NCBI RefSeq assembly: GCF_000761245.1 | Contig: NZ_AWOR01000051.1 | Span: forward strand, 1 to 64,000 | DNA from: Comamonas testosteroni | GTDB taxonomy: Bacteria > Pseudomonadota > Gammaproteobacteria > Burkholderiales > Burkholderiaceae_C | Length of the DNA stretch: 64,000 nt | Direction: 5' to 3' | In this document: positions 16,399-25,743 of the stretch, one piece after another | Layout: each line of letters starts with the position of its first letter | Numbering within the stretch: the stretch's first letter is position 1 | Program-made: the position numbers and the translations under genes | The notes under the pieces: generated by a model | What the model was told of the DNA's origin: nothing | Database searches by the model: none | What the model saw: the letters and a program-made list of their open reading frames with translations, nothing else

Positions 16399-17766
16399 CT
16401 AATAATAGATGCAGTATGTTTGAGCGATGGCCTCGCCGGCAGCGCCATTCCCAGCATTATCAACAATTGACACCACCCATGCACTTCCATAATCCGCTGC
16501 ATAATGGTTTAGTTTTACTGCATCGGTGCTCTGATTTTTTGGAAGTAACATAATCATGGAGCCGCTAGTACCAGATTGGCATGTTGGTTTTGGTATCCAG
16601 CTTCCATTAGATGCAGAGTATGATTCAGAGAAAACCTTTTTACCAAATCGATCTGCGAGCGTAACCCATTGATTGCCTGAACAGTAGAGGGCAACGTCCT
16701 GGTTATTCCACGCTACTCCACCATTCTGTGGGCACCACCCGCCAGATACTGCATCTTTCTGAGGCGATATTCCCTTCCAGTAGCCGCTGATACACATTAC
16801 GAGCCCCTGGCCATTTGCGTCTTGGGCAATATCGCCTTGTTGGTTTGTTCCTGCGCACCAGTTACCCTTGATTTGAATGCTAGTTGGATTGATGACTTGG
16901 CCATAGGCTCGACCAGATCCATCGCTCATCGATATGCCAGCTGTTGGGTTGCCAGAGCCGTTCTTAACCGTCAGGTCGCCGCTGCTGTTGATGCTGGTTG
17001 TCTCGGTTGGTCCACTGCTGATTGACAACGACTGAGACGCGAGCGAACCTGATTTCACTTTCCCCACTACGCTCAGATCGCCTTGCAGATCGGGATCGCG
17101 GTCGTCTCGGATGCGTACGAATTGAGAATAGATCGCTGCAGTCCTGGTCGTGCAGACGCCATAAGTGGCTGGGCCAGCGCCCCCTGGAGCCGGATAGTCA
17201 CAGCTGCTACCACGCAGGCGAGTGGGCGCAAGCAAGGTCACAGTAGTGCCATACCCCTGGCTTGCGGATCTGATCTCTTCTGCTTGCACATGCCAAACGG
17301 AGCCCGTTGCAGCCGCGCAGGCTCCATCGGTTGCATATCCGTTGCAGCTGGCAGTCAGTGGTAGGTGGCTATACGAATATGCGGTGAGCGAGCATGTCGA
17401 TCCTGGGCAGCCAGATCGATCCACCGTGATGAGTTGCCGGCGTCTCATCGGGTCGATGAGAGGAAATGAGACAGGCAAATACTTGGCAGTGCGCAACTCG
17501 TCGACGGTGGGGGCGAGGGGGTCGGAGAAGCCGGCCACAACTGATCCCATGGCAAGGGCTTGGGCATTGAGGTTCAGGAACTTGTCCAGTCCATCCTTGA
17601 GCGTCGAGAGGTAGACGCCAGTAGCTTCTGCGCGGCCGCTGTTGATCTTGTCGATTGCCTCCTTGGATGCATAGACGCCGAGAACAGCAGTCAAGCCAAG
17701 CACAGCGATGAGCTCAAGCAGGAGGAAGCCAGCCTGTTGTTTGCGATGAGGGCGCTTGCGCAGCAT
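16399..17766 (-). CDS. pilV: PilV-like thin-pilus minor pilin/tip adhesin
   Basis: A 455-residue protein. A basic leader (KRPHRKQQAG) is followed by FLLLELIAVLGLTAVLGVYA, a prepilin-type helix, so processing by a prepilin peptidase is likely. Residues 40-240 match the constant region of PilV (shufflon N-terminal domain); the C-terminal 200 residues are Gly/Ser/Trp/Cys-rich and probably form the receptor-binding tip. The start at 17766 has AAAGGA upstream; an ATG at 17796 does not. In R64 the tip is switched by a shufflon, but no repeated inverted segments were seen here, so this tip appears fixed. Confidence 0.8.
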   Translation of the reverse strand: MLRKRPHRKQQAGFLLLELIAVLGLTAVLGVYASKEAIDKINSGRAEATGVYLSTLKDGLDKFLNLNAQALAMGSVVAGFSDPLAPTVDELRTAKYLPVSFPLIDPMRRRQLITVDRSGCPGSTCSLTAYSYSHLPLTASCNGYATDGACAAATGSVWHVQAEEIRSASQGYGTTVTLLAPTRLRGSSCDYPAPGGAGPATYGVCTTRTAAIYSQFVRIRDDRDPDLQGDLSVVGKVKSGSLASQSLSISSGPTETTSINSSGDLTVKNGSGNPTAGISMSDGSGRAYGQVINPTSIQIKGNWCAGTNQQGDIAQDANGQGLVMCISGYWKGISPQKDAVSGGWCPQNGGVAWNNQDVALYCSGNQWVTLADRFGKKVFSESYSASNGSWIPKPTCQSGTSGSMIMLLPKNQSTDAVKLNHYAADYGSAWVVSIVDNAGNGAAGEAIAQTYCIYY

Positions 17767-17810
17767 AGTGTCCTTTGGCCGTGCCAGATGCGGCACGGCG
17801 TGCGGGGGAG

Positions 17811-18392
17811 TTATTGGAAGGTGTATTCAATGTCGACGCCCGCCGGCACCGCGCAGCTGCTTTGCAGCGTCGCGATAGCAGGTTGGCCACCAGCGGCCTT
17901 TACGACGACCGTTCCCACCTTGATGCTTTCTGCTGCTCGCACCATCTGCGTAATCATCGGCATGCAGGCCTTTTCGTGAACCTTTGAGACCGTGACCAGC
18001 AGGTTGGCGCCAGGCGTGCCGGTTACGGCAATTGCCTGTGGGTTCAATCCGGTTGCTTGTATGGAATGGGTTGCGGTAGCGCCGGAAACGCTGAAAGCAG
18101 AGTCTTTCAGTGCGCTGGCCAGCGTGGCCGTTGTCACGCCCGTATACGGCGTCGCAGTGGCCACGGTGTTTGCTGCGCCCTGGATCGACGCCACGGCCTT
18201 GGCAAGGTCTCGCGCAAAGTACGGCGCACGGTATTCTCGATAGAGTCCTTGTAGCGCTGGAAATGCCAGCACCGCGAGGATCACGATAATGCCCGCAACG
18301 ACCATCAATTCGATCAGCGTGAAGCCATCTTCTTTTCCTTTGCGTCGAAACGACTTGCGCATGCGACGAGATTGATTGATAAAGCTCTGCAT
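17811..18392 (-). CDS. pilS: PilS-like major type IVb prepilin
   Basis: A 193-residue prepilin. The leader ends KGKEDG, followed by FTLIELMVVAGIIVILAVLA; Glu at position +5 and the hydrophobic helix are canonical. Two cysteines (in EKACMPMI and QSSCAVP) probably form the C-terminal disulfide loop. AAGGAGC lies before the ATG at 18392. It is the structural subunit of the conjugative thin pilus. No prepilin peptidase (PilU) gene is in this operon, so processing may use a host PilD or a gene outside the window. Confidence 0.85.
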   Translation of the reverse strand: MQSFINQSRRMRKSFRRKGKEDGFTLIELMVVAGIIVILAVLAFPALQGLYREYRAPYFARDLAKAVASIQGAANTVATATPYTGVTTATLASALKDSAFSVSGATATHSIQATGLNPQAIAVTGTPGANLLVTVSKVHEKACMPMITQMVRAAESIKVGTVVVKAAGGQPAIATLQSSCAVPAGVDIEYTFQ

Positions 18393-18429
18393 AGTTTTTT
18401 GCTCCTTGAAAAAGCAGGTTGAAATAGAC

Positions 18430-19554
18430 TTACAGGAAAACCATTTTTGCGGCATCGGTCATTTCTTGAATGGCAGAAAATGTGTTGAAAACAACCCAAC
18501 CGACTATTGCTAACGATACAAACAGAATTCCCCATCGGAGGATGAATGCACGCTTTTTAATGCTCTTGCCCATATCTCGCTCTGTGCGGCGGCCTGTTAA
18601 TTGAAGGCCGGCTTCTAAAGACTTTGCTTCAGAAATGTCGAACAAGTAATAAAGAGCATCCGGCTCCATTAGGCCTACATCGAATAGCCTACCATCCACA
18701 AAGCCGAGCTCGATATTTTCTTGAATGCGTTGGCAATACCATTGCAGCCAAGGCTCCGCCTGCAATGAGATTGCCTTTATGCCTTCTCGAAGGTTTAGAC
18801 CAGAGCCGCGCTTCACCAGAGTGGATAGGGTCGAAAGAAACATCGCACCGCGATAGTTTCTGTAGACACGGTAGATAATTATCTTTTCCGCCCATTGACG
18901 AGAGCGACCGCTCCAACGTGTCAAAGACCAACTAAATGCGATGCAAAGTATTAGTATTCCTATTGCTAGAGGAATGATATATGACGCGAAGACCTTGGAG
19001 AAATAGTCCAGATCTAATGCATGCGGACCATAAAGTGTTTCAGGTACAAAGTCGAAAGTGGCCTTAATTTGTGGCCACACAAAAGCTGGCACGCTTGTGA
19101 GAGTTGCAAGGACAACAATAATTGCGAATATTGCTACAGCAATGATGGAGAGAAACAGGCTGCGGGCCTCATCAACCACTCTCACCAAGCGCGCAGCCTC
19201 TTTCAATGCGTCCGGTACTGATCCAGTGCCTCCGTGGTTAGCCGCCGAAGCAATAATCACCATGTCTGCATCGGGCAGCGTGCCTTGCCAAGTTGCGCCG
19301 ATGTCTGTGCCGGTGTCCAGAAACTTGCTTGCCCAGTATTCGGAAAGCACTGCTCGTGGATGGGGGCGGAGCTTCTGCCAACGGTTCTTTGGTGCGTAGC
19401 GTTGAGCATCCTTTACGAATATGTCGTGCATAAGGATTCGCCCATCGGAATCTGAAAGCACGTCAGCGAGATACTCATAGTAGTCGGCCCGATGCTTTCT
19501 AAATTGGCGTGCTGCGCGTTTTAGTGGCGAGAAATAATCAAGTATGGATCGCAT
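18430..19554 (-). CDS. pilR: PilR-like inner-membrane platform protein
   Basis: A 374-residue polytopic protein related to the PilC/GspF/TcpE family. Membrane helices occur near residues 125-150, 185-205 and 340-365, separating cytoplasmic helical domains. It starts at ATG 19554, which overlaps the pilQ stop (TGATG), so the two are translationally coupled. PilR forms the inner-membrane base on which the PilQ ATPase drives pilus assembly. Confidence 0.8.
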   Translation of the reverse strand: MRSILDYFSPLKRAARQFRKHRADYYEYLADVLSDSDGRILMHDIFVKDAQRYAPKNRWQKLRPHPRAVLSEYWASKFLDTGTDIGATWQGTLPDADMVIIASAANHGGTGSVPDALKEAARLVRVVDEARSLFLSIIAVAIFAIIVVLATLTSVPAFVWPQIKATFDFVPETLYGPHALDLDYFSKVFASYIIPLAIGILILCIAFSWSLTRWSGRSRQWAEKIIIYRVYRNYRGAMFLSTLSTLVKRGSGLNLREGIKAISLQAEPWLQWYCQRIQENIELGFVDGRLFDVGLMEPDALYYLFDISEAKSLEAGLQLTGRRTERDMGKSIKKRAFILRWGILFVSLAIVGWVVFNTFSAIQEMTDAAKMVFL

Positions 19555-21344
19555 CACACAGCCTGCAGCTTCATAATTGATTGAAGATTCTTTGTGTGAG
19601 CTGCAGCCATTTCACGGCGTCTTTCTACGGTGACGAATGACATAAATCGTGGCTCGATCTCCCTAGGGTCTATTTCACCTTCGCTCATTTTGTATATGGC
19701 GCAGTCCATTGCAGATTTTCCTGTCATATCTGGATCGTCATATCGTGAGGTGCGCAATGACGCCAGATATCGGCTCAGTTCAATAGTTTTTGATTCGCGA
19801 ATACATTCCAAGAAATAGTCGTCAGGCTCAACCAACTCAGCGACGACGGTGCGGCCAAGTAGGCCATTCAGTTCAGGCAAGCCATCACGCCGGCATTTAT
19901 CGCATCCATCGGGGTTTCTGACATATATCTTTTCTGGATCGATGTCGTAAAGACGTTTGATGCGTGAAAAGTAATCCTCCCACTCTATCGCGTCTTCACC
20001 TTGAAGGAGCTTTGTGGCCTTTAGCTTGCAGCCAGGGCAGTTTTTCGGAAGTAATGCCTGATACCCCAATAGCTTGAGGTTTCCAGGTGTGGAAACTACA
20101 TCGATGTCAATGCCAATACCTGGCGATATCAAGCGTGCTGGTATACCCATGCAATTACGAGCGTGGACAGTCGTATAGCAGTTCGTGCCCGATTCGATAG
20201 CATCTTGGAGCAGGGCGGCAGTTTGCTGGTCACGAATCTCACCGATGAATAGATCGTTAAGAGCGGTTCGCTTTAGTGTTCTCTTCTTTGGCTTGAAAGG
20301 GTCTTCATCGCTTTCAAGGTCGCGACTCACTGTGTTCTGGTGGAAGTGACTGCCAGGCAAGATGTTTTCTCGCGGGTCTTCCACTGTCATCACTTTGCGC
20401 GTGCTTGGAACTCCACTGAGTAGTGTCGATATCGTTGTCGATTTGCCCGAGTCAACGACCCCCGAGAGGACGATTGCACCGCCCTCGGATCGCATGGCCC
20501 GCATTAGCATGGCGATCTGTGTGGGGAGATAGCCAAGTTGCTCCAGCGTCAGCGGTTCTTTCTTGGCATTGATTGGCGTTATCCGCATGGTGATCTGCGG
20601 GCCTTCGTCACAGGCCATCGACGCCCAGCGCAGCATGAACTGTCCGAGCTCGGCCAGGTCGATGAAGATCCGGCACTGGGATTCGACAGTGCCATTGAAA
20701 ACGGGGTCTTTGACGCCCTTGGCAGTTTGGTACGCGACTCCAGCGATGGACAGAAGCGTTGCAGTTGGCAAGTGGAAGCGTGGTGGGGCCACGTACTTGC
20801 CCTCGATGGTGAACCGGACCTCGCTGCGGGTTTGGGCAGTGAAGATGTTCAGGTGAATGTCAGAGGCGCGGTTGGTTACTCCGTAACGCACCAGTTCCTC
20901 GAACGACTGGTAGTAGCCGGCTTTTGCCCTGTCGCCCAAGATGTTGCGAAGGCGCTCCCCCTGGGTCCCGTCGATGTGGCCACGCGAGACGGCATGGATG
21001 ATGGTTTCGCTCTCGACCAGATAGACGTTGGCGCCTGGTGCGAGACGGTAGTTCTTGGACAAGAGGAGCTCGGTCGTAGCCCGTAGTTCTTGCGAGCTTC
21101 GGTGGCGGTTGCTCACGAGCAGAATGAACTGCTTGCTGTCTTTTCGTGTTTCGAGAGGACAGATGTGCTGGGCCAGACTTCCCGCCAGGTTGATGTCCTT
21201 GTCCTTCCCGAGTGGGCGATGGAAGCTCACTTCCTTGAGCAGCTCGCTCTCGGTCTTTATGACACGTTGACTGAGGACGAAAGTGGTCGCAGTCGGCGGA
21301 GCTGGGACTGTTGAACGTTGACGCGAGAAGAATGGCCACTGCAT
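19554..21344 (-). CDS. pilQ: PilQ-like pilus assembly ATPase
   Basis: A 596-residue GspE/PilB-superfamily ATPase. Walker A (GVVDSGKST) is near residue 300, then the region around TVEDPRE (Asp box) and the GEIRD Walker B-type motif, and HARN (His box). A tetracysteine zinc motif, CPGC ... CDKC, follows. The start at 21344 has GAGGA just upstream; an in-frame ATG at 21419 would run into pilP. It powers pilin polymerisation. The gene lies between pilP and pilR as in R64. Confidence 0.85.
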   Translation of the reverse strand: MQWPFFSRQRSTVPAPPTATTFVLSQRVIKTESELLKEVSFHRPLGKDKDINLAGSLAQHICPLETRKDSKQFILLVSNRHRSSQELRATTELLLSKNYRLAPGANVYLVESETIIHAVSRGHIDGTQGERLRNILGDRAKAGYYQSFEELVRYGVTNRASDIHLNIFTAQTRSEVRFTIEGKYVAPPRFHLPTATLLSIAGVAYQTAKGVKDPVFNGTVESQCRIFIDLAELGQFMLRWASMACDEGPQITMRITPINAKKEPLTLEQLGYLPTQIAMLMRAMRSEGGAIVLSGVVDSGKSTTISTLLSGVPSTRKVMTVEDPRENILPGSHFHQNTVSRDLESDEDPFKPKKRTLKRTALNDLFIGEIRDQQTAALLQDAIESGTNCYTTVHARNCMGIPARLISPGIGIDIDVVSTPGNLKLLGYQALLPKNCPGCKLKATKLLQGEDAIEWEDYFSRIKRLYDIDPEKIYVRNPDGCDKCRRDGLPELNGLLGRTVVAELVEPDDYFLECIRESKTIELSRYLASLRTSRYDDPDMTGKSAMDCAIYKMSEGEIDPREIEPRFMSFVTVERRREMAAAHTKNLQSIMKLQAV

Positions 21345-21354
21345 CTTTGGTTCC

Positions 21355-21807
21355 TCAGCGGTCGCTGCAGAGCTTTTGCGGGAACTTGCTGTGCTGCAGT
21401 TCGATGCACCGTGCATCAATGCGCTTCGCTGTGTAGCCTGCCTTCATCTCTGCAGGCGTAAAGGCGTAGATTCGACCGTCGATAGCGACCTCGGCCGTCC
21501 AGCGGCCTACGCGTCCATAGATGCCATTGAGGGTAAGAAGTGGGCGAGGCTCCGGCGGTGCTTCTACGGCTGGCTGCACAGTTGGTGCGGCTGCTTGTGG
21601 AGCTGCGGCTGCAGGAGTGGACCCGCCCGTTTGGCCGAGCGCAGCCTCAACGGCTTTATCGGCTTCGAGTTGCATGAGCTTTTTCACGGTTGGCGCAAAG
21701 CCATAGCCTGGCTGTGGCTGCGATGCGGCCGCAGCGAGATCCTGGGCGGCAGCGTGCATAGCGAAGCCAATCAGCGCGGCTGCTACGGCGGGCTTAGTTC
21801 TTTGCAT
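21355..21807 (-). CDS. pilP: PilP-like pilus assembly protein
   Basis: A 150-residue exported protein with a signal peptide (cleavage near MHAAAQ) and an Ala/Pro-rich linker (residues 60-88). The C-terminal domain (LLTLNGIYGRVGRWTAEVAI) resembles the PilP domain that links the inner-membrane complex to the secretin. It overlaps the end of pilO by 14 bases. Identification rests mostly on gene order. Confidence 0.7.
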   Translation of the reverse strand: MQRTKPAVAAALIGFAMHAAAQDLAAAASQPQPGYGFAPTVKKLMQLEADKAVEAALGQTGGSTPAAAAPQAAAPTVQPAVEAPPEPRPLLTLNGIYGRVGRWTAEVAIDGRIYAFTPAEMKAGYTAKRIDARCIELQHSKFPQKLCSDR

Positions 21808-23137
21808 AGATTTCTCCGGCCAATGTGGCCGTCATGAGGCTTTTCTTGAGAGACGCTTCGCCGTTGGCCTGCCAGTCGTCGGGCAGTCTGGCAAAGTCAA
21901 CCTTGAATGAGGTCCACGCCACCGGAACCTCTGGAGCTATCAGCAGGTCCACACTGAGCAGGGGACCGCTAAGGTTGGTCAACGCAGCTTTGTAGATGGC
22001 CAGCCCGAGCTCAGCAGGCATGGATACGGGCTCTCCGACTTTGTTGAGCGGTGCTGGAACTGCTTCAGGCTGGAATTGCCCGATGGTTTTTCCGCTGAAA
22101 GCGCGCAAGATCAGTTGCAAGGAACTGAGTCCACGTACTTGCTGGATGGCCAGCGGGGTCAGCTCATCGAAGTTGAGGTGACGTGCAGGCGCTGACACTT
22201 GCATGACAGCCTCTATTTCATCCACTGTGGAATAGCGGACGGTCCACTCGCGGGGGCGCAAACGCTCGAAGTCTTCGTTGGTAGGGTCTAGACCCACATC
22301 TGCGGTGCGGTCGAATTTCAGGGTGCAACCCCAAGTGCTGTCAGCGCTTGGCTTACAGTCCGTCTCTTTTAGGCGCCACCCGGCGATGCTGGTAGGTAGT
22401 TTTTCGGTGGCTTCGCGCAATGCGCGTAGCGCTTCATGCCCATAGGTAGACTTCTCCTGTGCATATGCTTGGAAGGCTTGAGTCCAAGCTGTCTTCGGGT
22501 CCAGCTCATTGGCGTTGGCCAAGAGCTCTGCTTGGCGTCTTTGCTCCAGTTGCCAATAGTCCCAAGCACGTACTCCCCCGAGCAAAAGGATCGCGCCGGC
22601 GACGGTGTAGAGCACTGCTGGAGGGATGCTGGTGCCGACCTTGGCCAAGGGCTCACTGGCCTCATTGCTGGCAGCTGCGCTGATGACCTGACTCAGCGTT
22701 ACGGGCTGTACCTCTGGTGCTGGGTAAAGTAGATCTGGCTCACTCGTGAACAGCGAGATAGACGAGGTGGCCAAGCGCTCAAATGCAGCCAGCCGCGCGC
22801 GAGCCGCTTCTTCGTCCGTCACCAGCGCATCGAAGCCAGTCGCTGGTGCTCCGTCGATTGCGGCGCAGATCCAGATCCCTTGTGGGAGCCTGATGGCTGC
22901 AAACACATGGCCATTGGCGAAGGCGGCCACGCCGGTAGCCAAGGCGATGAGCTTTTCCCCCTGGTTGGAGACTTTGAGTTTCGCGGTGCCCACGGTGGCT
23001 GGTGCTACCGTACAGTAGTAGTCCGCCTTCCCCTTGCGGGCAAGTTGTTGTGCGTGCTTCTTGAGATTCACGGCTTGGACAGTCTGCTGCCAAGTCACGC
23101 CGATCACATAGCGCCGCTCAATGAGGTATGCGCTCAT
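21794..23137 (-). CDS. pilO: PilO2-like pilus accessory protein
   Basis: A 447-residue bitopic membrane protein. A cytoplasmic N-terminal domain (residues 1-170) is followed by one membrane helix (about 175-195) and a periplasmic C-terminal domain of about 245 residues. The layout and position match the PilO2/PilO proteins of type IVb thin pili, which align the inner-membrane platform with the secretin. It follows pilN by seven bases and overlaps pilP. Confidence 0.75.
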   Translation of the reverse strand: MSAYLIERRYVIGVTWQQTVQAVNLKKHAQQLARKGKADYYCTVAPATVGTAKLKVSNQGEKLIALATGVAAFANGHVFAAIRLPQGIWICAAIDGAPATGFDALVTDEEAARARLAAFERLATSSISLFTSEPDLLYPAPEVQPVTLSQVISAAASNEASEPLAKVGTSIPPAVLYTVAGAILLLGGVRAWDYWQLEQRRQAELLANANELDPKTAWTQAFQAYAQEKSTYGHEALRALREATEKLPTSIAGWRLKETDCKPSADSTWGCTLKFDRTADVGLDPTNEDFERLRPREWTVRYSTVDEIEAVMQVSAPARHLNFDELTPLAIQQVRGLSSLQLILRAFSGKTIGQFQPEAVPAPLNKVGEPVSMPAELGLAIYKAALTNLSGPLLSVDLLIAPEVPVAWTSFKVDFARLPDDWQANGEASLKKSLMTATLAGEIYAKN

Positions 23138-23144
23138 GGTGGCC

Positions 23145-24935
23145 TCAGTTCATGAGCACAGGACGAACCACAACGAGGAATTCCTCACGTTCCAGGCTTT
23201 GCGCGTCAGAGCCGCCAGCGAGCAAACTCCAACCTTCAGCCAGACGGCGGCGGTTGTCTTTGGCTTTGTAGCGGGCCATGCCGGTGAGGACCATGACTTG
23301 GCCAGCTTTGAGCATGACCGTCGATTGATCGTCGATGCCCGACCTTTCGGGGTTTTGGACCCTTGAGATCGAAGTACCCTGGCCCGAGGTCGTCTCAGTC
23401 ATCGCCACCAGGTTGGTCATGCTGATGCCGAATCTCAACTGCACTGAGCCGTTTTCCAAGATCGCGGGTTGGATCATGAAGCGATCGCCCGTAGTGACGT
23501 TGGCAGTCTTCATGCCCACCGAGCCCGATCCGGCTGCAGTAGAGGTCGATGGCAGCGTCTCAGACACGTAAGAACGGTCGTTGAGGTTGGTCTTGCGTGC
23601 CCATTGGCGGTTCATCGCCTGCATCTCTATGGGGCGATGCTGGATGTTGGTGCCATACTCGTTCAGCGCCTGGATCGCAGCCTGTGTGCCACCCCAGCGG
23701 CCCACCGTGCCGCTGCTTGGGCTGCCTCCGTTTGCCAGAGAGAGGATCGTCAAGCCGATCTGACCCGCCGTATCACCGACTAGCGAAGTGGGCGAGTCAA
23801 TGGCCGCGCCCCACTTGGAGGTCAGCGAATTGAGCACCACGCCCCAGTTCACTCCCTTCTCGTCTCCGTCCTTTGTCGTGATGGAGTAGATATCCATCTG
23901 TATGCGGACCTGGCGTGTCAGCGACTCGTTCTCGGACTTGACCACTTGGCGGATGCGCTGCATGGCTTCCTTGGTCGTCGTCACCGCGAACCTACCGGTA
24001 CCCTGGTTGATAGCGATGGATGATCCGGGCACCGCAGCCACCATCTGCTGCAGGCTATTCATGAATGAATTGAAGATGTCCAGTGATCCAGCTTCGTCGA
24101 TGCGGAAATTTGACTGGGAATTGCCGGTGGCGCCGGTGGTGCTGCTTGCGCCCGAGGTTGAGCCACCTTGCAAATTCATAGCAAAGTCCTTGCTTCCTTC
24201 AAGAGCGGCGATCTCGAAGGTTTCTGTGACGTAGCGCTCAATAATGATCACGCCATCGCGATACGCATAGGACAGTCCCAGCCTGGCTGTCACGAACTCA
24301 GTGATGCCGCGCGGCGTGTTGTTCTTCCAGTCCATCTCAACCGTGTCGAGCAGGAGGTTTGGACCAGGGCGTATGACCTCGACGCTCGCCTGGCCAGCAG
24401 CGGCCAGAGGTGCAGGCATGCTCATTCCTGCAACTGTGGCGGTCGCGGGCTTGGCCGGCTGGGCGGTGCTTGGGCTAGAGGCGACTGCCGATGACGCCGA
24501 GCTGTATACGTCCTGCTTGATGCGAAACGGAACGCCAGTTATGCGGGACATGCGTTCGGCCCAAACTGCGAGGCTGACCTTGCCGCCAGTGCTTTTGTCT
24601 TCAAAGCTGATGAGCTTGAAGGTTTCATCGAAGATGGCGGGAAGGGAGTCTTCGGAGCTGATCTCGATCATCTCCGAGCCGATCCATGGACGCGATGCAC
24701 GGCGCGCAACGATGGGCGAGAGCTGACGGGCTGCCGCTGCATTTGTGGCAGTCTTGTGGCCCTGTGTGGACTCTTCTACGCGCAGGCTCCGATTCATGAC
24801 ACCTGCGGCCTCCATGGAGCTGTCAATGTGGCCACGAACTTGCTGGGTGACTGCGGGCGAGACACATCCTGCGAGCAGCAGAGCAGAAACGAGGGCCGTG
24901 GGTACGACGCTGTGCTTTAGGTTGGCCAGAATCAT
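23145..24935 (-). CDS. pilN: PilN-like lipoprotein secretin
   Basis: A 596-residue outer-membrane secretin. The signal peptide ends in the lipobox LLAGC (Cys24). N-domains cover about 40-330, and the secretin core lies in the C-terminal half, including RQVRIQMDIYSITTKDGDEK split over residues 345-364 and LKAGQVMVLTGM near residue 555. The ATG at 24935 overlaps the pilL stop (ATGA) and has AAGGA upstream. It forms the pore through which the pilus leaves the cell. Confidence 0.85.
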   Translation of the reverse strand: MILANLKHSVVPTALVSALLLAGCVSPAVTQQVRGHIDSSMEAAGVMNRSLRVEESTQGHKTATNAAAARQLSPIVARRASRPWIGSEMIEISSEDSLPAIFDETFKLISFEDKSTGGKVSLAVWAERMSRITGVPFRIKQDVYSSASSAVASSPSTAQPAKPATATVAGMSMPAPLAAAGQASVEVIRPGPNLLLDTVEMDWKNNTPRGITEFVTARLGLSYAYRDGVIIIERYVTETFEIAALEGSKDFAMNLQGGSTSGASSTTGATGNSQSNFRIDEAGSLDIFNSFMNSLQQMVAAVPGSSIAINQGTGRFAVTTTKEAMQRIRQVVKSENESLTRQVRIQMDIYSITTKDGDEKGVNWGVVLNSLTSKWGAAIDSPTSLVGDTAGQIGLTILSLANGGSPSSGTVGRWGGTQAAIQALNEYGTNIQHRPIEMQAMNRQWARKTNLNDRSYVSETLPSTSTAAGSGSVGMKTANVTTGDRFMIQPAILENGSVQLRFGISMTNLVAMTETTSGQGTSISRVQNPERSGIDDQSTVMLKAGQVMVLTGMARYKAKDNRRRLAEGWSLLAGGSDAQSLEREEFLVVVRPVLMN

Positions 24936-25735
24936 TGGGTGCATTCCTTGTCTTGCTCGCCACGGCGGGTGATACGGGCCAAGGGCGGGTTATTGGGGTA
25001 GAAGCAGACATCGAGCGGGTATTCGCTCGCTTGAATGCCTGGTGACGACAGGGCGGCGGTCACGGCCTGCTCGAATGGCATTTCGTAGGTCTCGGGGCTT
25101 CCGATCACGACATGCTTGCGCGCATCCCAGCGCACGCGATAGCCGGCTTCTGCGGCCCAGCGTGTGAAGGCCTTGTTCAGCGTTACGTCCTGGAGCTTGA
25201 GCTCCCAGCGACGTGCAGGCTGTCCAGAGCCGTCAGTGAAGGAGGCTTTCCAGTGTTGGCGCGCCTGGTCCACCCACGAGCCCGAGCCTGGAACTGCGCT
25301 GGTTGTGAACAGTCCCTCAATCTGCGCGCGCGATGGTGCGCTTCCCTGTACCACTGCAGTGGCCACCGCTGTAGTCCGTGCGCTCGCTGCTACTGCTTCC
25401 AGCTTGGTGCCAGCAGCAGTTTCGGTGAGCTGAAGCTTGATCCCTGGAGGGAGTTGGCTGTTGACCGTCGAGATCAGATTGGCGACAGTGGAGCCACCTG
25501 CCTGTTTGACGGACACCTGAGTGTCCAGTGGTACTGGGCTGCTGAAGGGAACGCCCAGCCGATCTGCCAAGAGTTGAGCCAGGCCTTGCGCCTTGTCCTG
25601 CCATGTGACTTCGATTTCTGATTGCAGGAGCGTTGATTTGGCGCTGGTGCCTTCAGCTTCCTGTGCCATGGTCGGCCAGGCAGTAAGCGCAACAGCGACA
25701 GCTGCCACGCATCGTCCTAGGTGATGAAATTTCAT
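24932..25735 (-). CDS. pilL: PilL-like protein with TcpQ-type C-terminal domain
   Basis: A 267-residue exported protein with a signal peptide (ending WPTMAQ). The last about 100 residues match the toxin-coregulated-pilus TcpQ C-terminal domain (WELKLQDVTLNKAFTRWAAE), which helps localise the secretin. PilL proteins of R64/PAPI-1 carry such a domain, but full PilL is often longer. ATG 25735 has AGGA six bases upstream; ATG 25747 overlaps the previous stop and is an alternative. Confidence 0.7.
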   Translation of the reverse strand: MKFHHLGRCVAAVAVALTAWPTMAQEAEGTSAKSTLLQSEIEVTWQDKAQGLAQLLADRLGVPFSSPVPLDTQVSVKQAGGSTVANLISTVNSQLPPGIKLQLTETAAGTKLEAVAASARTTAVATAVVQGSAPSRAQIEGLFTTSAVPGSGSWVDQARQHWKASFTDGSGQPARRWELKLQDVTLNKAFTRWAAEAGYRVRWDARKHVVIGSPETYEMPFEQAVTAALSSPGIQASEYPLDVCFYPNNPPLARITRRGEQDKECTQ

Positions 25736-25743
25736 TGCGTTCC

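Noticed and set aside
16399..17000. Shufflon (invertible pilV segments)
   Set aside because: No alternative C-terminal segments or repeated inverted crossover sites were seen next to pilV.
20538..21086. 182-residue + strand open frame inside pilQ
   Set aside because: Antisense shadow of the clear ATPase gene; no motif.
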